This document shows positions 51,363 to 60,441 of a stretch of DNA of 64,000 nt, piece after piece. The notes under the pieces are model-generated. The model did no database searches, was not told the DNA's origin, and was given only the letters and a program-made list of their open reading frames with translations. The position numbers were made by a program, and so were the translations under genes. Position 1 is the stretch's first letter. Each line of letters begins with the position of its first letter. The DNA lies in the NCBI GenBank assembly GCA_001647635.1, contig CP014761.1, positions 2,356,001 through 2,420,000 on the forward strand. The letters are read 5' to 3'. Origin of the DNA: Leifsonia xyli (GTDB lineage Bacteria; Actinomycetota; Actinomycetes; Actinomycetales; Microbacteriaceae).

Positions 51363-52912
51363 GCGACGAGCCGATCCTCCCCGGCGAACCGCTCACGCAC
51401 GACGAGCTCGGCGAGGAGATCCGGCACGCCGTCGAGGCGCCCCCGACGCGCGTCGTGGTGATCGGCGGCGGCATGGCCGGCCTGGTCACGGCTCGCGAAT
51501 GCGCCCGGCCGGGGTTCGAGGTGACCCTGCTGGAGGCGGCGGAGCGCGTCGGCGGCAGTGTCGCCCCGCTCGACCTGGGCGGGATGACGCTGGACGCCGG
51601 CGCCGAGAGCTTCGCCACCCGCGGCGGACACGTCGCCGAGCTGCTCCACGACCTCGGGCTCGACGACGATGTGGTGCAGCCGAACCCCTCCGGCGCGTGG
51701 GTGCGCCACGGCTCGACCTCGGTCCCGCTTCCCAAGGCCGGTCTCCTCGGAATCCCGAGCTCGCCGCTCGCCTCGGACGTGGTGGCCGCCATCGGCGCGG
51801 GCGGCGCGTTCCGCGCGTACCTCGACCGTCTGATGCCGGTGCTGAAGATCGGCACCGAGCGACGGCTCGGCACTCTCGTGCGCAAGCGGATGGGCACGAA
51901 GGTGCTCGAACTCCTCGTCGCGCCGGTCGCAACCGGCGTCTACTCGGCCTCGCCGGACGACCTGGATGTCGACGTCGTCGCCCCGGGCCTCAACGCGGCG
52001 CTGACCCGGCTGGGCTCGCTCTCGGGCGCGGTCGGGGAGCTGCGGTCGGCCTCCAAGGCGGGCAGCGCGGTCGGCGGCCTCCGCGGAGGGATGTGGCGGC
52101 TGCCGCAGGCGCTCGCCGCGGACATCCAGGCGCGGGGCGGAATCATCCGCACCGGAACGGGTGCCGTGACGATCGAGCCGTGGACGCCCCGCGACGATGA
52201 AGACGAGGAGAGGCCCGGCCGCTGGATCGTCAGAACCGCCGACGGGGAGGAACTGGTCGCCGACGCCCTCGCGCTGGCCGCCCCGGCCGACGCCGCTCTG
52301 CCCCTGCTCGCATCCGTCGGCCTGGGTGACCTCTCCGAGCTGGCCTGGCCCGCCGCCTCCAGTGTCGAGCTGGTCACCCTGGTCATCGAGGACGACCGCC
52401 TGGCGTCGACCCCGGTCGGCACCGGCGTGCTCGTGGCGGATGTGCCGGGCGCCGACGTTCGCGCGAAGGCGATGACCCACTCCAGCGCCAAGTGGGCGTG
52501 GGTCGCCGAGGCCGCCGGTCCGGGACGCCACGTGGTCCGCCTCTCCTATGGACGCGCCGGACGCCAAGCTGAGACGGTCGCGCTGGCCGACGCCGAACTC
52601 CGCGCCCAGGCGATCGCCGACGCCTCCCGCCTGCTCAATATTCCGATCGCGGAATCCGCGGTGACCGCATTCGCGCGCACCCCCTGGACGAACGCCCTGC
52701 CGTATGCGACAGTGGGGCAGCGGGAACGCATCGAGCGCGTCCGCTCCGAGGTCGACGGCGTCGAGGGTCTCGAGGTCACCGGGTCCTGGCTGACCGGTAC
52801 GGGCCTCGCCTCCGTCATCCCGGATGCGCGGCGCACCGCCGAGCGCGTGCGAGGAGTCCGCTGGAAGGGCCTCACGGACGCCCTCGCGGCGGACGACCCG
52901 CAGACCGATTGA
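51359..52912 (+). CDS. hemY: Coproporphyrinogen III oxidase (coproporphyrin-forming), HemY/CgoX
   Basis: 517 residues from ATG 51359, overlapping the hemE stop. FAD-binding Rossmann motif RVVVIGGGMAGLVTARECAR followed by EVTLLEAAERVGGSVAP and LDAGAESFATRGG; the C-terminal FAD motif is LEVTGSWLTGTGLASVI. With HemQ and an iron-sulfur ferrochelatase next to it, it should oxidize coproporphyrinogen III to coproporphyrin III, the actinobacterial route. A polar insert EPWTPRDDEDEERPGRW is slightly unusual. A strong YtxH/holin cassette follows. Confidence 0.95.
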   Translation: MSDEPILPGEPLTHDELGEEIRHAVEAPPTRVVVIGGGMAGLVTARECARPGFEVTLLEAAERVGGSVAPLDLGGMTLDAGAESFATRGGHVAELLHDLGLDDDVVQPNPSGAWVRHGSTSVPLPKAGLLGIPSSPLASDVVAAIGAGGAFRAYLDRLMPVLKIGTERRLGTLVRKRMGTKVLELLVAPVATGVYSASPDDLDVDVVAPGLNAALTRLGSLSGAVGELRSASKAGSAVGGLRGGMWRLPQALAADIQARGGIIRTGTGAVTIEPWTPRDDEDEERPGRWIVRTADGEELVADALALAAPADAALPLLASVGLGDLSELAWPAASSVELVTLVIEDDRLASTPVGTGVLVADVPGADVRAKAMTHSSAKWAWVAEAAGPGRHVVRLSYGRAGRQAETVALADAELRAQAIADASRLLNIPIAESAVTAFARTPWTNALPYATVGQRERIERVRSEVDGVEGLEVTGSWLTGTGLASVIPDARRTAERVRGVRWKGLTDALAADDPQTD

Positions 52913-52962
52913 TCGACACGGACTGACCGAGACACGGACTGACCGAGACACTGGGAGGCGCG

Positions 52963-53271
52963 ATGCGCGGCAAGATCCTCTTCGTCACCGGAGCGGCGAT
53001 GGGCTTCGTGCTCGGCGCCCGCGCGGGACGCGAGCGCTACGAGCAGATCAAGGCCGCGGCCGTCAAGGTCTGGGAGTCGCCGACCGTGCAGAAGCAGGTG
53101 CACACGGCGCAGGACTTCGTCGCCGACAAGGTGGGCGAGTTCCCGGAGACCGCGTACATCACGGTCAAGAAGCTCATCGTCAAGGCGAACGACCGCCGCC
53201 GCGAGGCCAAGGCGCCGTACCAGGCGCCGCCGGTGGCCTCCGCACAGGGACGCAGCAACACCACGCCCTGA
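52963..53271 (+). CDS. YtxH-like protein
   Basis: 102 residues, with GGGAGG before the ATG. A short hydrophobic N-terminus with glycine face (KILFVTGAAMGFVLGARAGRERY) is the YtxH-type motif, followed by a helical segment EQIKAAAVKVWESPTVQKQVHTAQDFVADKV. The role is unknown; YtxH proteins are linked to general stress. First gene of a three-gene insert within the heme locus (YtxH, holin-like, DUF3618). Confidence 0.75.
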   Translation: MRGKILFVTGAAMGFVLGARAGRERYEQIKAAAVKVWESPTVQKQVHTAQDFVADKVGEFPETAYITVKKLIVKANDRRREAKAPYQAPPVASAQGRSNTTP

Positions 53272-53307
53272 CGGGGGTACTGTACGGAAACGACGAGGGG
53301 AGACGCG

Positions 53308-53727
53308 ATGACCGACCGCGAACGCGCCGAGAGCGCGCGAGCCAAGTCCTTGGGCCAGCTGGTCTCCGACCTGCCCAAGCTCGTCGTCGGCCTCTTCAAG
53401 GCCGAGCTGAACCACCTCAAGGCGGAGTTCGCCGAGAAGGCGAAGTATGCCGGGGTCGGCATAGGCCTCCTCGTCGGCGCCGCGCTGCTCGCGTTCTACG
53501 CCCTGGGCGTGCTGATCGCAGCGGCCATCCTCGGCATCGCGGTCGCCCTGCCCGGGTGGGCCGCGGCGCTGATCGTCTTCGGCGCCCTCGTGTTCATCGC
53601 CGTCGTCCTCGCGCTCATCGGCATCCGGTCGTTCAAGAAGATGGACGGCGTAGCGCCCTCGCAGACCATCGACAGCGTCAAGCTGGACGCCGACGCGCTG
53701 AAGGGACTGGGCAAGTATGACAACTGA
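53308..53727 (+). CDS. Holin-like superfamily (DUF1469) membrane protein (copy 2)
   Basis: 139 residues. SLGQLVSDLPKLVVGLFKAELNHLKAEFAEKAKYAGVG is followed by two hydrophobic hairpin segments (LLVGAALLAFYALGVLIAAAIL; ALIVFGALVFIAVVLALIG) and the basic IRSFKKMDG. It is paralogous to the gene at 5518-5946. Its end overlaps the DUF3618 start by 11 bases. No phage genes are nearby. Confidence 0.85.
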   Translation: MTDRERAESARAKSLGQLVSDLPKLVVGLFKAELNHLKAEFAEKAKYAGVGIGLLVGAALLAFYALGVLIAAAILGIAVALPGWAAALIVFGALVFIAVVLALIGIRSFKKMDGVAPSQTIDSVKLDADALKGLGKYDN

Positions 53728-53932
53728 CCGCAGCGACGTCGAGCGGGCGCGGGCGCAGCTCGCCGCGACGGTAGACGCCATCGAGTACAAGCTCAACGTG
53801 CCGAAGCGCACGGCCGAGCGCATCCAGCGGCTCCGCCAGGAAAACCCGGTCGCGCTGGCAGGCATCGCCGCCGGTGCGGCGGTCGCCGTGGCCGGAATCG
53901 TCTGGGGCGTCGTGAGCCTCGTCCGCCGGTGA
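53717..53932 (+). CDS. DUF3618 small membrane protein (copy 2)
   Basis: 71 residues. DVERARAQLAATVDAIEYKLNVPKR is a textbook DUF3618 motif (R-x2-L-x2-T-[VL]-x2-[IL]); one membrane helix (about 47-67) and a C-terminal SLVRR follow. It overlaps the end of the holin-like gene by 11 bases. It is shorter at the N-terminus than the copy at 5243-5521. Confidence 0.85.
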   Translation: MTTDRSDVERARAQLAATVDAIEYKLNVPKRTAERIQRLRQENPVALAGIAAGAAVAVAGIVWGVVSLVRR

Positions 53933-53981
53933 GCCGCCGCTCGTTTTTGGCCTTCCCAGGTTTGCGAGGGAGACTGTGGGT

Positions 53982-54713
53982 ATGAGTACCCCGGCTGCCG
54001 CTCCGGCAGAGTCGTCCGCCCCCGAAACCCCCAACGACACCCCTTCCGGCTTCACGCTCTGGGCCGTCCTGCGCCGCGACCCCGCCCGTCCCGACGACCT
54101 CGACGGCACCGACGTGCCCAAGGCCGTGCAGGAGCTCGACGGCGTGATCGCCGACATCGAGTTGCAGGGCGTCACCACTCGCGGCCTCTACGACGTCTCC
54201 GGCCTGCGCGCCGACGCCGACGTCATGATCTGGCTGCACGGCCCCGAGGCCGAGACGCTGCAGTGGGGTCTCCGCCAGCTGCGACGCACCCGCCTGCTCA
54301 AGGCGCTCCTACCGACCTGGAACGCCATGGGCGTGCACCGCGACGCCGAGTTCAACAAGTCCCACGTCCCCGGTTTCCTGCGGGGCAAGGAGGCGCGCAA
54401 CTGGCTGTGCGTCTACCCGTTCGTCCGCAGCTACGAGTGGTACCTCCTCCCGGATGAGGACCGCGGCAAGATGCTCGCGGAGCACGGCCGCAAGGGCGCC
54501 GCGTTCCGCAACGTGCTCGCGAACACCGTCGCGTCGTTCGCGCTCGGCGACTACGAGTGGATCCTGCCGATGGAGGCCGACGAGCTGACCGACCTCGTCG
54601 ACATGATGCGCGAGCTGCGCTACACCGAGGCCCGCCGCCACGTCCGCGAAGAGGTCCCGTTCTACACCGGCCGGCGCATCACGGCCGCCGAGCTCGTGGA
54701 GGTCCTGCAGTGA
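53982..54713 (+). CDS. hemQ: Coproheme decarboxylase HemQ
   Basis: 243 residues from ATG 53982 (GAGGGAGAC upstream; a GTG two codons earlier is possible). The chlorite-dismutase fold is typical: FTLWAVLRRDPARPDDLDG, IELQGVTTRGLYDVSGLRADADVMIWLHG and the catalytic Tyr145 in CVYPFVRSYEWYLLP; the proximal His is likely in RGKMLAEHGRKGAAFRNV (about 168). It converts coproheme to heme b with H2O2, the last step of the coproporphyrin route. Its stop overlaps the hemH start (GTGA). Confidence 0.96.
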   Translation: MSTPAAAPAESSAPETPNDTPSGFTLWAVLRRDPARPDDLDGTDVPKAVQELDGVIADIELQGVTTRGLYDVSGLRADADVMIWLHGPEAETLQWGLRQLRRTRLLKALLPTWNAMGVHRDAEFNKSHVPGFLRGKEARNWLCVYPFVRSYEWYLLPDEDRGKMLAEHGRKGAAFRNVLANTVASFALGDYEWILPMEADELTDLVDMMRELRYTEARRHVREEVPFYTGRRITAAELVEVLQ

Positions 54714-55891
54714 CGGACGCACAGACGGCCCAGCGTGTGCTGGGCGCGACCCCGGCCGCGGCCTCGGGTCCGGAGCACGTGACCGAGCCGGTCGCGTACG
54801 ACGCGATCCTGCTCGCCGGCTTCGGCGGCCCCGAGGGCCAGGACGACGTCATTCCCTTCCTCCGCAACGTCACGCGCGGCCGCGGCATCCCGGAGGAGCG
54901 CCTGGAGGAGGTGGCCCACCACTACCGCCACTTCGGCGGCGTCAGCCCGATCAACGACCAGAACCGCGAGCTGAAGGCCGCGCTGGAGGCGGAGCTCGCC
55001 TCGCGCGGCATCGACCTGCCGGTGCTGTGGGGCAACCGCAACTGGGACCCGTACCTCGCCGACGCGCTGCGCGAGGCCGATGAGCGCGGCTTCACCAAGC
55101 TGATCGCGATCGCCACGAGCGCCTACTCCTCCTATTCGAGCTGCCGCCAGTACCGCGAGGACTACGCGGCCGCCCTCGAGTCGACCGGCCTGCTCGGCCG
55201 CATCGAGATCGACAAGGTGCGCCAGTTCTTCGACCACCCCGGCTTCGTCGAGCCGTTCATCGAGGGCGTGAAGAACGCCATCGATGAGCTGCAGCAGAAG
55301 CTGCCCGGCCTCGACCCGGCGAAGGAGGTGCGCATCCTGTTCTCGACGCACTCCATCCCGTCGAGCGACGCCGCGAAGTCCGGCCCCGCCGAGCGCGGAT
55401 TCGGGGAGGGCGGCGCGTACGCCGCGCAGCACCTCGCCGTCGCCGAGGTCGTCTCGCACGCTGCCACCGGCGGCACTGTCGGGTGGGATCTGGTCTACCA
55501 GTCGCGCTCCGGCCCGCCCTCGATGCCGTGGCTGGAGCCCGACATCAACGACCGCATCGCCGAGCTGCCCGCCACGGGCGTCAAGGCCGTCGTGATCGTG
55601 CCCCTCGGATTCATGAGCGACCACATGGAGGTGCTCTGGGACCTCGACAACGAGGCCATCGAGACCAGCGACGAGAACGGGCTGGTGGCCGTCCGCGTCC
55701 CCACCCCCGGCACGCACGCGACCTTCGTGAAGGGCCTCGTCGACCTGGTCCTGGAGCGCCGCGACGGCGTCCCGGTCGACCAGCGTCCCGCCGTCACCTC
55801 GCTGGGTCCCTGGTACGACGTGTGCCGTCCGGGCTGCTGCGAGAACGTGCGCCTCGGCTTCAAGCCCGCGGCTGCGGGGCTGGCGCCGTGA
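54710..55891 (+). CDS. hemH: Coproporphyrin ferrochelatase with iron-sulfur motif
   Basis: 393 residues from GTG 54710, coupled to hemQ. It has LLAGFGGPEGQDDVIPFLRNVTRG, HYRHFGGVSPIND, GNRNWDPYLADALREADERGF, and the active-site region FSTHSIPSSDAAKSGPAER and SGPPSMPWLEPDI (catalytic His and Glu). A Cys in SYSSCRQY and three Cys at the end (VCRPGCCENVRLGF) fit the 2Fe-2S ligands known in actinobacterial ferrochelatases. It inserts Fe2+ into coproporphyrin III. Its stop overlaps hemC (GTGA). Confidence 0.96.
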   Translation: MTDAQTAQRVLGATPAAASGPEHVTEPVAYDAILLAGFGGPEGQDDVIPFLRNVTRGRGIPEERLEEVAHHYRHFGGVSPINDQNRELKAALEAELASRGIDLPVLWGNRNWDPYLADALREADERGFTKLIAIATSAYSSYSSCRQYREDYAAALESTGLLGRIEIDKVRQFFDHPGFVEPFIEGVKNAIDELQQKLPGLDPAKEVRILFSTHSIPSSDAAKSGPAERGFGEGGAYAAQHLAVAEVVSHAATGGTVGWDLVYQSRSGPPSMPWLEPDINDRIAELPATGVKAVVIVPLGFMSDHMEVLWDLDNEAIETSDENGLVAVRVPTPGTHATFVKGLVDLVLERRDGVPVDQRPAVTSLGPWYDVCRPGCCENVRLGFKPAAAGLAP

Positions 55892-56889
55892 CCGGGACCG
55901 TGACGAGAGTCGACGGCGCCGCCGAGCGCCGCGACGGGGTGCTGCGCATCGGGACGCGCGGGAGCGCCCTGGCTGTGGCGCAGACGACAGCCGTCGCGCA
56001 GTCGATCGCCCGGGCGACCGGCCTGGACGTCGAACTCGTCACGGTCACCACGCAGGGCGACACCTCCCGTGAGTCGCTGGCGCAGCTCGGCGGCACCGGT
56101 GTGTTCGCGACGGCCCTCCGGGATGCGCTGCGCGCCGGCGAGGTCGACCTCGTCGTGCACTCGCTCAAAGACCTGCCGACCGCCCCGGCTCCGGGGCTGG
56201 TCGTCGGCGCCGTCCCCAAGCGGGCCGACGCCCGCGACACGCTCTGCGCCCGCGATGGCCTGAACCTGGAGACGCTGCCCGAGGGCGCGCGGGTGGGCAC
56301 GGGTTCCCCGCGCCGCGTCGCGCAGCTGAAGGCGCAGCGTCCCGACCTCGATGTCGTCGACCTGCGCGGCAACGTGGACACCCGGCTGGGCAAGGTCGCC
56401 GCCGGTGAACTGGACGCGGTGGTCCTCGCCGCCGCCGGGCTCACCCGTCTCGGCCGGCTCGACGCCGTGACCGACTACTTCGCGCTCTCGACCATGCCGA
56501 CCGCTCCCGGACAGGGCGCGCTCGCGCTCGAGGTGCGCGCCGGGGACGAAAAGGGACGCGGGTCCGTCGCCCGGGCCCTGTCGGCCGTCGACCATGTGAC
56601 CAGTCACGCCTCGGTCGTGGCCGAGCGCGTCGTGCTCGCCGGTCTCGAGGCGGGATGCGCCGCCCCGATCGGCGCCACCGCGCTCGTGGACGACGGACTG
56701 CTGTTCCTCACCGCGACCGTCTACCGGCCCGACGGCACGGCGCAGCTGACCGCATCCCACGCCGCGACCCCCGACTCGCTGAGCGCCGCCCACCTCGAGG
56801 AGGCCGCGACGGACGTCGGCGCCCGCGTGGTGGCCGAGCTGCTGCAGGCCGGCGCCGCCGACCTGGCGCCGCTGGGGAGCACCCGATGA
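55888..56889 (+). CDS. hemC: Porphobilinogen deaminase (hydroxymethylbilane synthase)
   Basis: 333 residues from GTG 55888, coupled to hemH. LRIGTRGSALAVAQT, the active-site Asp/Lys region VVHSLKDLPTAPAPGLVVGA, GTGSPRRVAQLKAQRPDLDV, and the cofactor-bearing Cys257 in LEAGCAAPIGA that holds the dipyrromethane. It polymerizes four porphobilinogens to hydroxymethylbilane. Stop overlaps hemD start (ATGA). Confidence 0.97.
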   Translation: MTGTVTRVDGAAERRDGVLRIGTRGSALAVAQTTAVAQSIARATGLDVELVTVTTQGDTSRESLAQLGGTGVFATALRDALRAGEVDLVVHSLKDLPTAPAPGLVVGAVPKRADARDTLCARDGLNLETLPEGARVGTGSPRRVAQLKAQRPDLDVVDLRGNVDTRLGKVAAGELDAVVLAAAGLTRLGRLDAVTDYFALSTMPTAPGQGALALEVRAGDEKGRGSVARALSAVDHVTSHASVVAERVVLAGLEAGCAAPIGATALVDDGLLFLTATVYRPDGTAQLTASHAATPDSLSAAHLEEAATDVGARVVAELLQAGAADLAPLGSTR

Positions 56890-57680
56890 CCAACACGGCG
56901 CCGACCCCGAAACCGCTCGCCGGCTGGCGGGTGCTGGTGCCGCGCGGCGGCCCGTGGGGCGACTCCGTCGCCGCCGATCTGCGTTCGAAAGGCGCGTCGC
57001 CGGTCGTCGCCGCGATGATCAACTTCGCGCCCACGGCCGACGCCCCGGCGCTCGAGGCGGCTCTGGCCCGTCTCGCGGACGGCGGCTTCGACTGGATGAC
57101 CGTCACCTCCGCCACCACAGTGGACGTCCTCAGTGCCCAGCGCGCCGTCGTCCCGCCGACCACCCGGGTCGCCGCCGTCGGCGAGACGACCGCCGCCGCA
57201 CTGGCTGCGGCCGGCTACCACGTCGATCTCGTGCCCTCGGAGGACAACTCCGCGCGAGGCCTGCTCGCCGAATGGGAGGCCGCCACCCAGGGCGCATTCC
57301 CGCTGCGCGTCCTCACCCTCCGCTCCGAGATCGCGAAGCCGTTGCTCACCGAGGGACTGCGCCGGATCGGGCACGAGGTAGAGTCGGTGGTCGCGTACCG
57401 CACCGTCGGCGTCCCGGTGCCCGAAAGGACCGTCTCCGACGTCCACGACGGGCTGTTCCAGGCCATCCTCGTCACGTCCGGCTCGGTCGCGGAGCAGGTG
57501 CAGGAGCAGCTCGGCCCGGTACCCGAGTCGACCATCATCGCCGCCATCGGCCCGCAGACGGCGCGCGACGCTCGCGCCTTCGGTCTGCGGGTGGATGTGA
57601 TCGCTGCCGAGCGCACGGCCGCCTCCCTCATCGACGCGGTCGTCCAGGTCGCGGTCGCGCGGTCCGCCGACCGCGACTAG
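56886..57680 (+). CDS. hemD: Uroporphyrinogen-III synthase
   Basis: 264 residues from ATG 56886, coupled to hemC. The fold's conserved spots are present: WRVLVPRGGPWGDSVAADLRSKG, DWMTVTSATTVDVLS, VAAVGETTAAALAAAGY and FQAILVTSGSVAEQV ... IAAIGPQTARDARAFGLRVDV. The sequence is divergent, as usual for HemD, but position between hemC and hemB is decisive. It cyclizes hydroxymethylbilane with inversion of ring D. Confidence 0.93.
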   Translation: MTNTAPTPKPLAGWRVLVPRGGPWGDSVAADLRSKGASPVVAAMINFAPTADAPALEAALARLADGGFDWMTVTSATTVDVLSAQRAVVPPTTRVAAVGETTAAALAAAGYHVDLVPSEDNSARGLLAEWEAATQGAFPLRVLTLRSEIAKPLLTEGLRRIGHEVESVVAYRTVGVPVPERTVSDVHDGLFQAILVTSGSVAEQVQEQLGPVPESTIIAAIGPQTARDARAFGLRVDVIAAERTAASLIDAVVQVAVARSADRD

Positions 57681-57709
57681 CGTTCGGGCACCGCTCAGCG
57701 AGCCAGGCG

Positions 57710-57715
57710 TAGGCT
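57710..57715 (+). promoter_or_regulatory. -10 element TAGGCT, leaderless promoter of hemB
   Basis: Seven bases separate TAGGCT from GTG 57723, so hemB-hemL has its own, leaderless start in addition to any read-through from hemD. Confidence 0.5.
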
Positions 57716-57722
57716 GATGTGA

Positions 57723-58703
57723 GTGAGTGAACTGCACCCCGTCATCCGCCCCCGACGGCTGCGGCAGACCCCGGCGATGCGCCGGCTGGTCGCCGAGACC
57801 CGCCTCCACCCCGCTGAGCTGATCCTTCCGCTGTTCGTGCGCGAGGGCGCCGCCGAGCCCGTCCCGATCGGCTCGATGCCCGGCGTCTCGCAGCACAGCC
57901 TCGACTCGTTGAAGCGGGTCGCGAACGAGGCGGCCGAGGCCGGCGTCGGCGGGCTCATGCTCTTCGGCGTCCCGGAGACCCGGGATGCGGTCGGATCGGC
58001 GGCGACCGACCCCGACGGCATCCTCAACGTCGCCACGCGCGTGCTCGCCGACGAGGTCGGCGACGCCCTGGTCGTGCAGACCGACCTGTGCCTCGACGAG
58101 TTCACCGACCACGGCCACTGCGGAGTGCTGGACGCGCAGGGTCACGTCGACAACGACGCCACCCTGCTCCGCTACCGCGACATGGCCGTCGCCCAGGCCG
58201 AGGCCGGCTCGCAGCTGCTCGGCCTCAGCGGCATGATGGACGGCCAGGTCGCCGCCGTGCGCGAGGCGCTCGACGACGCGGGGCACTCCGACGTCGTGAT
58301 CCTCGCCTACGCCGCCAAGTACGCCTCCGGCTTCTACGGCCCCTTCCGCGAAGCCGTGGACTCGCAGCTCTCGGGCGACCGCCGCGCCTACCAGCAAGAC
58401 CCGGCCAACCGCCGTGAGGGTCTGCGCGAGGCGCGCCTCGACCTCGACGAGGGCGCGGACATCCTGATGGTGAAGCCCGCGCTGAGCTACCTCGACGTGC
58501 TCAGCGACGTCGCCGCGATCAGCGATGTGCCGGTCTGGGCGTACCAGGTGTCCGGCGAGTACGCGATGGTGGAGGCGGCGGCCGCCAACGGCTGGATCGA
58601 CCGGAACCGCATCATCGAGGAGACGCTGGTCGGCGCGAAGCGCGCGGGGGCCGACGCGATCATGACCTACTGGGCGACCGAGGTGGCGGGGTGGCTGCGA
58701 TGA
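57723..58703 (+). CDS. hemB: Delta-aminolevulinic acid dehydratase (porphobilinogen synthase)
   Basis: 326 residues from GTG 57723. Schiff-base lysines are Lys199 ([18 protein letters not shown]) and Lys251 ([14 protein letters not shown]). The metal loop is [14 protein letters not shown] with Cys123, Asp125 and Cys133: intermediate between the three-Cys zinc type and the Asp-rich magnesium type. It condenses two aminolevulinates to porphobilinogen. The stop overlaps the hemL start (ATGA). Confidence 0.97.
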   Translation: MSELHPVIRPRRLRQTPAMRRLVAETRLHPAELILPLFVREGAAEPVPIGSMPGVSQHSLDSLKRVANEAAEAGVGGLMLFGVPETRDAVGSAATDPDGILNVATRVLADEVGDALVVQTDLCLDEFTDHGHCGVLDAQGHVDNDATLLRYRDMAVAQAEAGSQLLGLSGMMDGQVAAVREALDDAGHSDVVILAYAAKYASGFYGPFREAVDSQLSGDRRAYQQDPANRREGLREARLDLDEGADILMVKPALSYLDVLSDVAAISDVPVWAYQVSGEYAMVEAAAANGWIDRNRIIEETLVGAKRAGADAIMTYWATEVAGWLR

Positions 58704-60016
58704 CCGATACGACGACCGATGTGAACGCCGCGCAGTTCGCGCGCGCCCAGCGTGTCATCCCCGGTGGGGTCAACTCGCCGGTCCGCGCCTACGGCTCCGT
58801 GGGCGGCACGCCGCGGTTCCTGGTCTCGGCCCGCGGGCCGTACGTCACCGACGCCGAGGGACGCGAATACGTCGACCTCGTCGCGTCGTGGGGTCCGGCC
58901 ATCCTGGGCCACGCCCATCCCGCCGTTGTCGAGGCGGTGCAGCAGGCGGCCGCGCGCGGCCTGTCGTTCGGCGCGTCCACCCCGGCCGAGACGGAGCTCG
59001 CGGAGGCCGTGATCGGCCGCGTCCCGTTCGTGGAGAAGCTGCGCCTGGTGTCCACGGGCACCGAGGCGACGATGAGCGCGATCCGCCTTGCGCGCGGCTT
59101 CACCGGCCGTCCGCTGCTGATCAAGTTCGCGGGGCACTACCACGGCCACTCCGACGGCCTCCTGGCGCAGGCCGGTTCCGGTCTTGCGACCCTGGCCCTC
59201 CCCGGTTCGGCCGGTGTGACCGAGGCCACCGCGGCGCAGACCATCGTCCTGCCCTACAACGACCTGGACGCGGTCCGCGCCGTCTTCGAGGCGCAGGGGC
59301 CGGACATCGCCGCCGTCATCACGGAGGCCGCCGCCGCGAACATGGGCGTCGTCCCGCCGGAGCCGGGCTTCAACGCCGCCCTCACGGAGCTCGCGCACGA
59401 GTACGGGGCGCTGGTCATCCTCGACGAGGTGCTGACCGGCTTCCGGGTGAGCGCCGCCGGCTACTGGGGCCTCGACCGCGGCTACACGCCCGACCTCGTC
59501 ACGTTCGGCAAGGTCATCGGCGGAGGGATGCCGCTGGCGGCCCTCGGCGGACGTGCCGAGATCATGGACTTCCTCGCCCCGGCCGGCCCGGTGTACCAGG
59601 CGGGGACCCTCTCCGGGAACCCGGTCGCCGTCGCCGCGGGCCTCGCCACGCTGGCGCACGCCGACGCGGGCGTCTACGAGCGGCTGGACGCGGTGGCCGG
59701 CACCGTCTCGACAGGCGTCTCCGAGGCCCTGGCGGCCGAGGGCGTCGCGCACCGAGTGCAGCACGCCGGCAACCTGTTCAGCTTCGTGTTCGGCGACTTC
59801 TCCGAGGCCCCGAGGACCTACGCCGAGGTGCAGCGCCAGGAGGCGTTCCGCTACCGGGCGTTCTTCCACGCGATGCTCGACGCGGGCGTCTCGCTGCCGC
59901 CGAGCGTCTTCGAGGCGTGGTTCGTCACGGCCGCGCACGACGACGCGGCCGTCGCCCGCATCCTGGACGCCCTCCCCGCCGCAGCCCGCGCCGCCGCCTC
60001 CGCCACCCCCTCCTGA
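58700..60016 (+). CDS. hemL: Glutamate-1-semialdehyde 2,1-aminomutase
   Basis: 438 residues from ATG 58700, coupled to hem[24 protein letters not shown] is diagnostic; the PLP Lys271 is in [19 protein letters not shown], preceded by [27 protein letters not shown] binds the phosphate. It turns glutamate-1-semialdehyde into aminolevulinate and, with HemA, supplies the pathway. The C-terminus is Ala-rich. It is the last gene of the heme locus. Confidence 0.97.
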   Translation: MTDTTTDVNAAQFARAQRVIPGGVNSPVRAYGSVGGTPRFLVSARGPYVTDAEGREYVDLVASWGPAILGHAHPAVVEAVQQAAARGLSFGASTPAETELAEAVIGRVPFVEKLRLVSTGTEATMSAIRLARGFTGRPLLIKFAGHYHGHSDGLLAQAGSGLATLALPGSAGVTEATAAQTIVLPYNDLDAVRAVFEAQGPDIAAVITEAAAANMGVVPPEPGFNAALTELAHEYGALVILDEVLTGFRVSAAGYWGLDRGYTPDLVTFGKVIGGGMPLAALGGRAEIMDFLAPAGPVYQAGTLSGNPVAVAAGLATLAHADAGVYERLDAVAGTVSTGVSEALAAEGVAHRVQHAGNLFSFVFGDFSEAPRTYAEVQRQEAFRYRAFFHAMLDAGVSLPPSVFEAWFVTAAHDDAAVARILDALPAAARAAASATPS

Positions 60017-60063
60017 CCCGTCTCCGCGCCCACCCCCGCTCTCCCCACCCACCCACGCCCGTC

Positions 60064-60119
60064 GAAGTGCAGCTTCTTGCGGTCGACACGCCGGCCAAGT
60101 GCGCAACAAGCTGCACTTC
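60064..60119 (+). repeat. 56-bp palindromic intergenic element, copy 2
   Basis: Arms GAAGTGCAGCTTCTTGC (60064-60080) and its inverse at 60103-60119 match with one mismatch; core GGTCGACACGCC. It is the same element as 27454-27509 in the opposite orientation. It lies between hemL and a convergent small gene. Confidence 0.8.
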
Positions 60120-60161
60120 ACGGGGGAGGGAGCGGGGTGGGCGCGGGAGGAGGGCGCGAGC

Positions 60162-60398
60162 TCAGACGTCGGGGGCGGCCGGCTCCCGGGAGAGGGACTC
60201 GACGTACGTGTAGGTCGCGGACGCGGGCCAGCCGTCCGCGTCGAGGAGCGCGTAGACGTCGAAGTTCAGCGTCCCTCCGCCCCCGGCCGCGCGGCGCAGG
60301 GTGCGCGGCGGCGCGTCCGACGACGAGCGGACAGTGACCGTCTGCGGTTCGGCGTCGGAACGCAGAAGGCGGGCGCGGAAGGTGGTGGTCCGGGTCAC
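60162..60398 (-). CDS. Small uncharacterized protein
   Basis: 78 residues. MTRTTTFRARLLRSDAEPQTVTVRSS and TLNFDVYALLDADGWPASATYTYVESLSRE suggest a small beta-rich domain with no membrane segment. I recognise no family. Frames here overlap one another in this high-GC stretch; this one has the more protein-like sequence and typical codon bias. It stands between hemL and the sugar importer, reading as the importer does. Confidence 0.5.
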   Translation of the reverse strand: MTRTTTFRARLLRSDAEPQTVTVRSSSDAPPRTLRRAAGGGGTLNFDVYALLDADGWPASATYTYVESLSREPAAPDV

Positions 60399-60441
60399 CC
60401 CACCACTCTCCCACGCCCGCCTCTCGTGCGGGACCGCGTCC

